Assembly (NCBI GenBank): GCA_016748015.1
Contig: JAAOMT010000697.1
Location: 1-64,000 of the forward strand
Direction of reading: 5' to 3'
Source: Geosiphon pyriformis
Taxonomy: Eukaryota > Glomeromycota > Glomeromycetes > Archaeosporales > Geosiphonaceae
DNA length: 64,000 nucleotides
Under the pieces are notes generated by a model. That model saw only the letters and a list, made by a program, of their open reading frames with translations. It was not told where the DNA came from and ran no database searches. Positions within the stretch are counted from its first letter, which is position 1. Each line of letters starts with the position of its first letter. Below are positions 38,782 through 50,200 of this stretch, piece by piece. The position numbers and the translations under genes were made by a program.

Positions 38782-41526
38782 TTAGAAATCTGTAACGTCA
38801 TCGTCTTCATCCATCTCACCCTCAGCAATTTCCTGAGCTAGCTCTCGTTCCCTTTCACGAAGGGCCTCAGCAGAAGCCAATTCTTTCCTGTGAGCATTGA
38901 GCGGGAATCTCATTGCCTGGATTCAAACGTAGATAGGGTTTCTAATCAAAATCCAACGCCATTATTTATAAAACACAAAATGTTTATATGCTCAACAAAC
39001 CTTAACCGAATCGTTATGAAGGTTCAAACAAAAGCTGATACGTTGATGGAAGGCAATCTGAGGCTCGTTAGTGGAATAAATATCAACGTTTTCCTATATT
39101 TTATATCCAGTTAGTATGAATTAGATTGAAAAAAAAATCTTTTCTGAGAGCTAAAATGCAAAAATAAATATGACACCTTAGACTTCATGAATCCTTTTTC
39201 GTGATCTAATGTGGCATCAATAACACCATCACGAATAGCCTAACCGAATAATTGAGTTTCAATTTATGTCAAGATACAACGCAAACAACACTAGAATCGA
39301 TTATATTGTATACCTTAGCAACAATATATTCGGCATCTTCCTCACTATCAAGGTGCAATTTCAAACAGATGTCACGCAAAGATATTCGTGAATAGGAGAG
39401 ACTTATCATCCTAATACCAGTCTTGATGACATTATGCCGCAGTCTGTAATTATTATAATTGGTTGAATTTATTCTAATGGACAAGTGAATCGGACGACCA
39501 GCAATTTGAAAATTGAATTCTTTCAAAGTTGCTCTGGCTATACTCGCCTTAAGATCAAAGTATAGGTTTTATCGCTGCGAAAAATATTGCCATATTTGGC
39601 AAGTGTTTCTTGAAAGTTTGCTAGATCACCGATGCGAACAGCTAGAACGTTGATAATATGGATAGAGTCAAAATGTGTTCCTTCTATTATTAAGCTGTAC
39701 GGGATAACATTACCTTGAACAATATGTAGATATGGAATCAATGGTTTCCTCAAGACGGGTTGTCTAAATATAGAACGCTCAGGTATTTCGCCCATCAAAA
39801 GTTGGACGATTATTGAAAGTTTGTAAACCTTATTGTTGTGATTCAATCATCAATTAAGGATATAAGTGAAGAAATATGTTATTTCATATAGAATGAATTT
39901 CTTACAGCTTGCTGAAACCCAGCAGTTACTGTATTCTGGGGGGCTTTGCGGATGGCTTGCAGCAGATGAGTGTGTGATAAAGTATAATCAAGCTGAATAG
40001 CTTTAATTCTTCCTATTTTGTCGATAAAATCAAAATTTAAAACTTATAACCATATATTTCATTAAAAATGTGTAACTGACCCAAATAATACATGTAACGA
40101 GCTTGTTGATTGTTGCCGGCTGTCTCTGGGAACGTTGCTTTGCTAACCAGTTTATCTGCTTGATCGTAGAGGTTATAATGGAAATAATTTCTCAACAACA
40201 AATTAATTAGAGTCGCCTATAAATATGTAAGAATATATAAAATATGAATTTAGTTTCAAGTAGTAGTCGGAGGAAAATTTTAGAATTTCCCACTTACCTG
40301 AGAATCGTCATCATGGCGCAATGTAGCAGTTCTCTGCGCTGCCAGCAAAATTCTAAGATGGACATGTGCGATTTTTATCACGTATATTGGTCATTTTATG
40401 GAACGAATGTGCTAATACATACGGCCGGATCTCGGACAAACTCCTAGTTAGCTCATAAACTCGTGAATAGTAAAAGTAGATGCGCGCCGATAATTGATCC
40501 AATGTTCGGCGATTGGTATTTTTTATTTTAATAATTGTTTCGTTAGCTAACAGAATGCCCTAAAAACCATATAATGGAGGTATATTTAGAAGCGAAATTT
40601 TTAAGCAAAAGACAATTTCTTTACCTTATCGTACTCTTGCTTGTCTAATAAGAAAATCAAGACCAAAAGATGAAGATATAAATCAATCTCTGGTAAAATG
40701 GAAGCTGGATCACGAGCATTTTCATCTGGGTCAATTTCCATAATACCAGACTCCTAAAGAAAATCATTGTTGAATTACAACCATAGCAATGGATAATATT
40801 CATCCTAAAATCACCTTGCTAAGATAACTCAAGAGGCGGCTCTTATCGGCAGAATCTGTTGATTAAAGTTGAGAGGTTGTAAGCTTTCATCATTTCTGCC
40901 GGCAATTCTCAGTTGAGAAGAGCTTTCAAGTAAATTCTACTGCAAAAACACCGAAGCATGAATAAATAAGAGCCAAATAAAGTACTCTTGTTCGAAACTC
41001 TTTATTTGTGTTTTCAAGAGCCGTGCTCACAACCTGCTGACCTCTTGGGAAAGCCTCCTTGATCGCCTGAACCAGTATATCAACGTTTAGCCGCTTGCGA
41101 ATGGATGCAGTGGTTCTCAAAACTCTCGTTGTGAAGCGCGATTCGATAGTAGCTACAGCCCGTTCAAGAAGAAGAAAGTTCTGTTTCAGGTCTTAAGAAC
41201 CAATAGAAGTTTGAGTTAAGTTTTCCATTGTTGAAAGTAGATTGAGGATTTTTGCAGAAAGAAAGTTGAATGCCTGCTAGAACAAGAGCGTCCGCCTCAG
41301 ACGCTTTTTTAACTTCGTCCTCAACCTCATCAGCCTGTGACATCTCAACATCTTGGTTATCAACAACCATTTCAATGTCTTCGTTAGGTTGGGGAGCTTT
41401 ATTTTTGCTCTCTTCAAGCTTTTTAGCAGCCGACCTTGTGAGACGCTTTGGCAGCTGGGGCTGTTCGGGCTGTTCTTCGGCGCTTTTTTTGTTGCGAGTG
41501 GATTTACGTGAGTTTTTATCCACCAT
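38782..41526 (-). CDS. RPN3: 26S proteasome regulatory subunit Rpn3 (PSMD3), PCI-domain protein
   Basis: Rpn3 is a scaffold subunit of the proteasome lid. Thirteen phase-consistent exons give 569 residues: 41526-41274, 41191-41042, 40855-40815, 40753-40625, 40559-40423, 40352-40298, 40216-40081, 40012-39906, 39828-39548, 39443-39314, 39239-39177, 39093-39001 and 38916-38782. The start is MVDKNSRKS; an upstream in-frame ATG at 41607 is thought to be leader. Landmarks are [14 protein letters not shown], a [16 protein letters not shown] segment, [30 protein letters not shown], and the PCI core [20 protein letters not shown] with [15 protein letters not shown]. The C-terminus ends in an acidic [13 protein letters not shown]. 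Two introns use GC donors: after 41274 (GCATTC) and after 39548 (GCGAGT). All others are GT-AG. It is divergent from the gene at 41725. Confidence 0.93.
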
Positions 41527-41724
41527 TCTCTGACTGACCTTTATTGCGCAATTTTCACGAAACGAGGGTGTTGCGTAAGCGAACGAGAAGAAATCCAAAA
41601 AAATCATCCCTTATCGCGGAAAATCTATTGGTTTTGATAGAAAATTCGTGACATCACAAATCAACAATTCATTTAACCAAAGTCGCGTCCTTAAACTAGG
41701 AAACTTATAACAGGCAAATGACAT
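41527..41724. promoter_or_regulatory. Shared intergenic promoter region, RPN3 / unknown gene
   Basis: 198 bp separate the two divergent start codons, so both promoters must lie here (leader of RPN3 included). Base composition is higher in GC than the surrounding flanks. I see no clear TATA box. Confidence 0.5.
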
Positions 41725-43588
41725 ATGTCATTCAAAACCAAACCCACGAAGAGGTTTTTAGCTGTAAAATATTTTCAGTCTTTGGGCGTGGTAGCGGATT
41801 TTTAGATCTTCCTCTTTACTATGACTTTTTAGGGTGGGATATTATATCTTCTCGCCGAATTCGCTGGTGAAGACACTAAAGCAACGTGGAAAACGGCCGA
41901 AGAGATTTTAAGCTCACGACCAGAAGTTATTGAATCCTATTATGTTTTGAACGCGGCTTGGGGCAAGGAAATTAGAACTTTTGAAGGGAAAGTCCATGCT
42001 AGAATAATGCCAAAAACCTATCAAGATTTGATCGAAAATTGTCTTGATGAAAGCCATTGTATATATCCATTAAATATAAGATGCTTTATTTTTTACTTAT
42101 AAAAAATTGAAATATGTCTATTGACAGATAGTGCAGCACTTGACCTTATGGAATCATTCCAAAACGAGCACGAGTATCTTCCAGAGTTAAGAGCAAAAAA
42201 ATTTGAAGTCCTGTGAAAAGTTTTGGCTGACTTTTTTAGTGACCTTTCTATTGATTCTGGAAGACACCATATTAGACGGGTCATGGACTTGATTGTTAAT
42301 GAAAAAGTAGAAGATAACGTTGCCGCGAGAGCCTATAAGCTTTTACAGCATGTATTACAAACTAGTGGAAGTGAACCTTTTCAAAATATATGGAAAATTC
42401 CGAAGGAATTACCTGAACAAGATGGCCTTTGGGCTGAATACCCTTTAGATTTTTGGAAATTTATACAGACAAAGCTAGTTTCATCATCGATGAACGGAGA
42501 GGCAAAAAAGGTACATAAGAGAACGAGACTTTAATGTTTGATTTATGCTTTAACCAGTGAGTTTAATCATAGATTATAAGAGAATCGATGCTACTTGATC
42601 ATATAATTAGTATTTTTGAATTTGATCTTTTGATTAAGAAAGGTAAACTGATTGTCTTCTCAATGAGCTATGACACTTTTGTTACCATTAAACCTTGGGT
42701 CTTTATAATTTAGATAAATTGGGATCTTGCATGATATTACAAATATTTCCTAAGAATTATGGACGAGTACGTAACAATATCAAGTACCCAATTGAGGCAT
42801 TGCTTGCGCCCTTTTCCATGGCTGAAATATGTCCTATTGAAACTGCGCGATTATCACAGCGCTTACTAGGACAGGTAAGATTGTCAAAAAAATTCTTGGA
42901 TATTTTACGTTATATGGTAGATTTCTCATTTTCAAAAAAAAACAGATTATAATACTTTCCTACGCCGGAATTATATGCCATGACACACTGAAGCGTGAAA
43001 TGTACCTTTTGATTAATAAATTCAATCCGGAAAATTTTGAGCTATTTATTCAAGTATGTCCATCATGAGATATTTGAGTACTAATTAAGAACCATCCTTA
43101 AAGAAAATTTTGTGATTGAAATTTTCTAGACAATTAATTTTAACACGTTCAAATCCAAATTACTGGATCACGCCCTCCAAGATGCTAACCTGGGTGAAGT
43201 TTCACGTACCTATAAAAGTCTCATTCATGCAGGGCTAGATCTCTCGAAAATTATCCATGTATATTTTCAATCGACTCCATATTACAGGAAAGTCAGCCGG
43301 TCGACAGCTATATGTCGACACACATTCATATTAGTAACTTTACTTCAAAGCTATATACAATCCAAGCTTTTGCGGATCGATAGCAAAGTATATTGTGGAT
43401 TGAGCAAAGAAGAACGAAATTTATTGGCGGAGGATTTAATTCGCCCTAAATTGGAAGAATTGGAGCAATGGCTTGATGATGAGAAGACTATAGATAAAAG
43501 GCTTCGTCGAAGGGCTAAATTCATGATAGAATTAGCCAACATAGCCCTGGACACGCAGCAACCCATGGAAATTATCAATATTAGTTAG
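41725..43588 (+). CDS. Unrecognised conserved-looking helical protein
   Basis: I do not recognise this protein. Eight phase-consistent exons give 468 residues: 41725-41790, 41833-42058, 42128-42173, 42240-42510, 42573-42642, 42714-42874, 42946-43053 and 43130-43588. The first intron would be 42 nt. An alternative start at 41718 with an 80-nt intron fits equally, so the N-terminus is unsure. The product looks all-helical and soluble, with no signal peptide or membrane segment. Segments that look constrained are LLAEFAGEDTKATWKTAEEI, GRHHIRRVMDLI, NNIKYPIEALLAPFSMAEIC, LLDHALQDANLGEVSRTYKS and a charged C-terminal helix (LEELEQWLDDEKTIDKRLRR). It could be an armadillo-like or complex subunit. 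A TGA at 42214 is in frame with the flanking exons but lies in a normal 66-nt intron (donor GTATCT, branch-like GGCTGAC). Confidence 0.75.
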
Positions 43589-44234
43589 TTCAAAATCAAT
43601 AACTCGATCATAAATGAGTTTTGAAAGGTGGGATTTTTTTGCTTTTCAATTCAAGACAGAGTTTTTTAACTTAATCCAAATGTGCAAAGAAAAAAAATTT
43701 TATTATTATTATTATTAATTTTACGAGTGAGGCCCAAAAATTATTATAAAAAAAAATAGATTAAGCAATAATGTAAAAAATTATTATTATTTTTGAAGTT
43801 TATTGGTTAAGCAAAAACAATTGAAACAAAAAATTGAAATTTAATAATTACATAAGATTTCTGGTAATAATTTAATAATGTTAGTTGAAATTTAAACCAA
43901 AACAAGATAAAATTATTCTTAATTTTTAATTTAATTTAATATTACATATGTAATATATAATTTAATTTATTAATAACAATATTTTTAATTTTCAATAATA
44001 ACAATTAAGATAAAATTAATAAATAAAAATTTCAATTATAACATTTATTTTTAGCATTAATATGTTAAATAACTTAATTTATATTTTTGTGTTTATAAAC
44101 ATTCAGAAATATGGGTTTAAAAAAATATTGATTTTGATTAACTTTTATTCTCAAAAATCTGACTTTTGGATTTTAAATGTAAAATCAAATATTTTATTTT
44201 CCAGGGTGATTCGATAAGAACCTATTTATTATTT
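43589..44234. other. AT-rich spacer between convergent genes
   Basis: A/T-rich, no gene seen. It contains a short LINE-tail match (see 43719-43738). Confidence 0.6.
43719..43738 (-). repeat. LINE 3'-terminal motif remnant
   Basis: TTTTACGAGTGAGGCCCAAA is, on the minus strand, nearly the last 20 bases of the LINE tail (TTTGGACCTCACTCGTAAAA). Homology stops there on the inner side. It could be an extremely 5'-truncated insertion or the edge of a decayed one. Confidence 0.5.
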
Positions 44235-45103
44235 TTAAAATTGGGTTTCTTCTGTTGAAGAGACATAATACAGAAGATCCATGACAGGAGTTCTGAAACC
44301 AAGTGATGTTATACCCGCTGAAATCTAGGAAGAATCGGGGATTTGAGAATTTTTATTTCCTTATTATGAGAAAATTAAGACTGAGTCGAAATTTTAATTG
44401 ATAAATACCTGACCACGATGATGAGTGCAATGATTGAAAACATGAATGTATGATAATAATATATTCTTAGTGGTGTAAACCCCTAAAGTGTTGGGATATG
44501 TTATTGATGCTGAAAAATCAAAAGCTTCAGGCAAAGAGGCGACATGGTTTATCCATTTTTGCGCCTTGATTAGAATTAATTTTTAGACTTGGTCAAAGTA
44601 TTTCTAAGATTTCAAAAGATTCTACGACTAATCCAAACCTGTTCTTGTAAGGCGTTTGATAATTCCTCGCGATTTTGAATATAGGTTTCCCAATGGCTAT
44701 ATTTGGCATCTTTTGGCACAGGTTCATTACTCGACAATTTCCAAAATTGAGTGACTTCATCATTATTTTCATAATTGTTAGTAAATCTGGGATACCTACA
44801 GAGTTTTAATTTTTAATGAAAGCATTGGTCACTATATATAAAGCAAAGAAAATAATTAGAACCAAATTTCAATTCTAACCAAACTTTATCCGAAAGTAAA
44901 ATGTGATTTAGCGTTCCATGAATAGATCGAAATACAAGCCCCGTGTTGGCTCTATAAGATTCATCGGGAATTGGAGAAACAGCGGCTAGTAGCTGTTGAT
45001 GTGCCCACAAATTATATCGAGCAAGGTTGAGTACAATTTTTTTGCTTGGGGATTGACTTGCCATTTTCTGAGTTGCAACATTATTGGTTAAATTTTTTGA
45101 CAT
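44235..45103 (-). CDS. DinB-fold (DinB/YfiT superfamily) protein
   Basis: DinB-fold proteins are four-helix bundles that bind a metal through three histidines. Most are uncharacterised or act as thiol-dependent transferases or hydrolases. Exons: 45103 to about 44863, 44795-44639, 44564-44409 and 44324-44235. Landmarks are NLARYNLWAHQQLLAAV, FRSIHGTLNHILLSDKVWLE (first His region), WINHVASLPEAFDF, then HVFNHCTHHRGQ carrying the paired histidines, and a C-terminal LGFRTPVMDLLYY. The family is common in bacteria and patchy in fungi. The first junction is unresolved: the obvious donor at 44862 (GTTCTA) leaves phase 1 while exon 2 needs phase 2. A donor inside the TGG codon (GTTAGA) would fit but removes conserved residues. 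An assembly error or a gene defect is possible. Start codons of this gene and SURF1 are 69 bp apart. Confidence 0.8.
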
Positions 45104-45172
45104 TTTATTTTGTCACGGGATTTATTTAAATTTTCGAATCGCGCGATCAAAGGTGAAGTTCATATTTCAAAG
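45104..45172. promoter_or_regulatory. Very short divergent promoter, DinB-fold gene / SURF1
   Basis: Only 69 bp lie between the two ATG codons, so transcripts must have very short leaders or start within each other's coding sequence. No TATA box is apparent. Confidence 0.45.
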
Positions 45173-46508
45173 ATGCTGTCTTCCCAAAAAATTTTTTTGA
45201 GAGAGCATACCATTTTTACTTCTAAGCTCGGTCATTTTTTCTTCATCAATTCTGGGTCCAAGTTACCTTTAAACCCACTTTATATATCCTCTTTCCATGT
45301 CGGTTTGTTTTCAAAATCACTTTCTACGGAAGCTAGTACGCGCCGTTCTACTTTAGACTATGGTCCAAAAGCGTCCAAGCTTCCTACTCTAACCTACCTA
45401 TTAGCTGTTGTGCCCGTTATAACCTTTCTTCTTGGTACCTGGCAAGTTCAGCGTCTTCGCTGGAAGGTTGGTTTGATTGAGGACGCTCAAGAACGCCTCA
45501 GCAAACCTCCAATAAAACTACCCAAAAACTTAAAGTATTCCTCTATTTTCATAGGCCTATTTACATTGATGCTATCTAGCCATTAACCAATGCTAGTCCC
45601 AAAGTTATAGATGAACTATTTTACCGACGAGTTCAAACTACCGGCAAATTTCACCATGATCAAGAAATATTATTAGGACCAAGACCTCGTAATAATAAGC
45701 CTGGTTATATTGTTATTACTCCTCTGGAACAGGAGAATGGGTACAAAAAAAAATATTGCAAATTGAAACCATTTTGTATCGTGATCCGTAAATGATTTGA
45801 ATTTGTTCAATTGCAGTGTAACAGTCTTGGTCAAACGTGGGTGGATATCAGAAGATAAAACTGATCCTGCCACGAGATCAAACCACGAGGTCTGAGCTGT
45901 TCTTGAAGCATCACACATTTAAAAAATTATTAATTTCATATGATCATAGACCGATGATATTGTGAAGGTTGAAGGATTGGTTAAGAAAGGAGACAAGGTA
46001 AGCATTTTTCAAGATTAGATTTGAAGATTCATTGATTTTCAATATTTAACACTTCCTCTTTTAGAAAACATGGTTCACTCCTGTAAATAAACCCGAAAAG
46101 AAACAATGGATTTGGACTGATCTAAAAGCAATGGGAAAACACACAGGGGCACAGCCAGTTCTAATAGAAGAATCTCTAGGTTTTATAGCATATATTGGAT
46201 CCTTGATGGTCAAAATTTTCACTGATTTTCCTTTATACGATTTACAGGGACATCTCCTTATTTAATCAATAAGCTTATTGATGAGGGGGTTCCAGTTGGC
46301 AAAATTCCTCAAGTAGATTATACGAATACTCATCTAGAATATGCTATCACATGGTATCTACTGATCTCTTTTAAACCTTAGTTATTCCTTACAATATTGA
46401 CCTATGATTTTTAGGTATTCACTCTCCTTCGCTACGACTTTAATGTTCATTATGCTGGTTAAAAAACCTCGATCTGGACATGTTCGGCGACAGGCCATGA
46501 GAGGCTAA
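45173..46508 (+). CDS. SHY1: SURF1/Shy1 cytochrome c oxidase assembly factor
   Basis: SURF1/Shy1 sits in the mitochondrial inner membrane and assists insertion of haem a and assembly of the Cox1 module. Seven phase-consistent exons give 313 residues: 45173-45534, 45597-45740, 45817-45889, 45950-45997, 46065-46179, 46248-46353 and 46415-46508. The N-terminus is basic and Ser-rich, as for a mitochondrial presequence. The first membrane segment is LLAVVPVITFLLGTWQVQRL with the family GTWQVQRL signature, then LPKNLNPKVIDELFYRRVQT. The soluble middle contains LGPRPRNNKPGYIVITPLE and VLVKRGWI. The end is HLEYAITWYSLSFATTLMFI followed by KKPRSGHVRRQ. The first acceptor is 45596; using earlier AGs would bring a stop into frame. 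All introns are GT-AG, 51-76 nt. Confidence 0.92.
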
Positions 46509-47231
46509 AACTTTTATGGAGACTGGGCTTTAAATCTTATTTGATTACCGTAGAGGCAAGCCGATTTGGAATTTATCATATTTAATTAAAAATAGTCAGC
46601 TTGAACAAATATTGTGCATTTATAAAGCATGAAAGCGGATCAATTAGTAATACGATATTCAAACCATTATCGGAAATCGTATACATTTAGTTGTGAATGG
46701 TGAACAAGCTTCGTTGAGATGAAAAATATTGAACAAGGACATTGACTCAGTTCCAACAAAGACCAATTTGAATATAAGTTAATGCTATACGAAACCCGAA
46801 TTTTGAACATTGAATACCATTATTGATTTACTATATTATGGGAGAGTTATACCAGCATTAAGTTTATAATTGGGATGAGGACAAGCCTCGCGTTTCGCTA
46901 AAGGCTTTGCCCAAAGGCAGATTATGGATCTTCGTAATTTATTCCTAATCACGGGAAGGGATGGTTCTAAAAAACCTTAGAAAATAGAAATGCAAATTCA
47001 TAAATAAACAATTTTAATAGCATAAATACTTAATTTCTAATATTAAAAAAACAATTATGCAATTTCATAAATCTTTTTATAAAACTAACATTACACGTGA
47101 ATAAATAAGAAAAATCCATTTGTGGGTGTGGCTGGTATACAACCACTCACTCTGTTGATCATCCAATTGTTTACCTTATAATCGAGAGCAAAATTCAATT
47201 CACTGTCGAGTCCCTAGAAATTTCTGAGATT
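46509..47231. other. Intergenic region between SURF1 and PRP24/SART3
   Basis: No open frame of note and no RNA gene recognised. The last 150 bases have higher GC and presumably hold the promoter of the downstream gene. Confidence 0.6.
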
Positions 47232-50200
47232 ATGCAAAACGAACAGGATTCTGATATTTCAAGTAGTGGGTCGCCCACCGCAGAAGATGAGATCTCGAGC
47301 TCCATTGAATCCTTATTTCGACAGGTCATTTCCTCGCCTTGAGTTTTAATTTATTAACCTACTCTGTTCAGGGCATATCACACAGAGAATTCTTTATTCT
47401 CTTTCTGATAGGTTTCTGAAACTCCCTATAATTACACAACTCACGTTGAATACATTGAAGCCTTGAGAACCTCATGCCAATATCAAGAATTGACAAGAGC
47501 AAGGGAAAATATGCATCGCATCTTTCCTCTTTCTGAAGGTTAAATTTTATCATATTCACATAAATTTTTTAGTCCTATAGACTCTAATGTCGATCAATGT
47601 TTATTTTTGGAAATTTCTAGATATATGGCTTCAATGGATCGAAGATGAAGCTCGGATAGCTTCAAATCCAGAACAGATTCGAAAGGTTGGAGATCTGTAC
47701 GCCCAAGCAATTCAAGATTATTTTTGTAAGTAAATTATGCCTTAGTATATTTGCTTTTTTATGTATTTTGAATTAACAAATCACGCCTAGATCTCTTTTT
47801 CAATTCATCAATAAGCAATAAATCTTTGGAAAGGATATACACAGTATTTAGTTGAGCAGTATAATGATTTCCTTGAGAACTATTCCGGAGAACAATTTAT
47901 TACCCTTGAAGATGTTCGAGCAATCTTTCATCAAGCAATTAAGGAAACTGGATTTTGTTTACCTCAGGTAATATTTATTCGGTATATTTCGATCAATTGG
48001 GAATTTTAAACTGTAACTTCCTACTTAGAGCCATATTATATGGGATCCTTATCGTGATTTTGAGGAAGGGCTCTTGGAGGTTCAGAAAATTTAGCTTTTC
48101 TATATCAATTTTTGTTGTATCAGATGGCAAATATTAATAAAAGTTTTGTATCAAATTATGCTTTAGAAATCTCCCAGGTATTTAATCCAGTTGTGCGGTT
48201 ATGATGAATTTAATCCTATTCTAAATACCCAGTTAGATTATATGAAGCTTTTAAAATCCTCATTTGTGCAGCAAATAATTAATCAATTTAGTTTTCCACA
48301 CTAACCTTCGTTTGAATATGCTTACAGCTCCCTTGAGCAACAGGAGAGAGTGAAAGATTTATACCAAGAAAGACTCCAAGTTCCGCACGAAAGTAAGTGA
48401 GATATTTGATGAATTTTAAAATATCCTTGAAACCTGGTTTAGTTTTGATTGTGAATGGCGAATACAGCCTTGGAAAAAACGTGGGAAGACTATTCACACT
48501 TTGTCACAAGATACTATAATGCCAATTATGAAAAGCACATGATCAGCATTAAAGATCAATATTATGAGGCGCATCGACAATGTCAGGAGAGAGAGCCTTA
48601 CGAACAAGCGCTGGTAAGAATTTTCATATCTCGTTTATTTTATTTTGAGCGATTTAAAACAACACATTTAATTCATTTGCTTAGGTTCAATCTGCAAACG
48701 GCTTACCTGAATTCTTGAGATATATTAAATTTGAGAGAAAGAAAAAGCGACCCTTATTTAGAGCAATCACAACGTTGTTTGAGAGAGCTCTTGTGCTTCA
48801 TTATCTCAACGACTCCTTATGGGAAGATTACATTGGTTTCTTGTTAGAACACAAAAATCAGGGGGAACTTGTTATTAAAGTTGTTGAAAGGAGTGTTCGG
48901 AATTGTCCTTGGTCAGGGGCTCTTTGGGGACACTATTTCAGAATACTTGATCGAGAAGGATCTTCGCGTGATGATCTCACGTTGATTCTTAATAGAGCTT
49001 TGACCACTGAATTGCTCAACGAACGGTTAGATGATCTTGTCAAAGTTTTACTTGCTTACTGTGATTATGAGCGTTTAAGAATCAATTGGAGGAAGGAGAT
49101 TATTGATGAAGAAAAAGCAATTGATTTGATAGCTGCTTTGGAATATGGCTTAGAAAAGATTAATCAAGGTTAGCACAACTTCTATTTTTGATCCATTTTT
49201 AATTAGGAAAAAAATAAAAAATAAAAACTTGTTTTTGCTTGAATCATAGTTTCCTCAACAGGTGACCCTTTGCGCCGTTTAGAGAAGTACTATATTGAAA
49301 TTGAAGTAAAATTATACATTTGAAAATCTATATATTTTCTTTGAGTTTACCTGTCAATTTTTAAGACATTTATCAATTCTTTAGACAAAGCTTAAAAATA
49401 TTAAAAAGGCTCGCGAGATTTGGGAGGGCATTTTGAAAAAGGATTATCTCCTGTCTGAAGCATGGATAAGTTACGCGCAATGGGAAATGTATGTAACATA
49501 ATTGATCACTTATTGCCTCAAATTCTTGGGAACTAATTTCAACTTTTGCCTGACAGATCAATCGACAATATCGAGCAAGCTAGGAGTATCTTTAAGAGGG
49601 GAAGTCAAAGTAAAACTGATTGGCCAGAACGGGTATTTCAAGCATGGGAAAACCTGGAACATTATTATGGTGATTTGAATAGCATTCAGAATGCTCTTCT
49701 ATTCATAAGAAAACAGGCCATAAATGTTGCGAGTCGACGTGAAAAGGTATTATTATTACTACCACCACACTCTAGTTACTCGAAGAAATTCAAAAGCAAT
49801 CAAATTTCTATTACGGCACTTTTGAGCTCAAATTAATTTATTCAATTCGTCAGGCAGCATTATATGAAGCTCAAAATTCGTTACACTCTTGGACAACTGA
49901 ACCTCAAGATCTTTTAGAACCTTTAAGAGACTCCCTTAAACGAAAATTAGAATTTTCCAACGATAACGAAGAATCGCACCCCCCTAAAAGAAGTAAGGGA
50001 ATCCAAGGAGATAATATGGACATAGTTGAGGAATCTTTAGAGAAGTCACAAGAAGGTTTTTATTTAACACAATTTTAAATTCGGGGTGAAAAATGCTTGA
50101 ATATAAATTTTTACCTTTTTATCTAGATAAAAAATCCTTCACACGAATAAGACGGTAGGTCCTAATTGAATTAGTAGACTGTTTCAGTAAACATCTTTTA

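Noticed and set aside
41164-41607. Single long RPN3 first exon starting at 41607 and ending at 41164
   Set aside because: The end reads through an intron. Splicing 41273-41192 restores the conserved [13 protein letters not shown] segment, and ATG 41526 better fits a leader-free N-terminus.
42213-42239. 27-nt ultra-short intron
   Set aside because: In phase and with a good acceptor, but far below the 55-90 nt seen elsewhere. A 66-nt intron from 42174 with a better donor removes the same stop.
45110-45172. SURF1 start at 45110
   Set aside because: The codon there is TTG, not ATG. The first ATG in frame is 45173 and gives a mitochondrial-type N-terminus.
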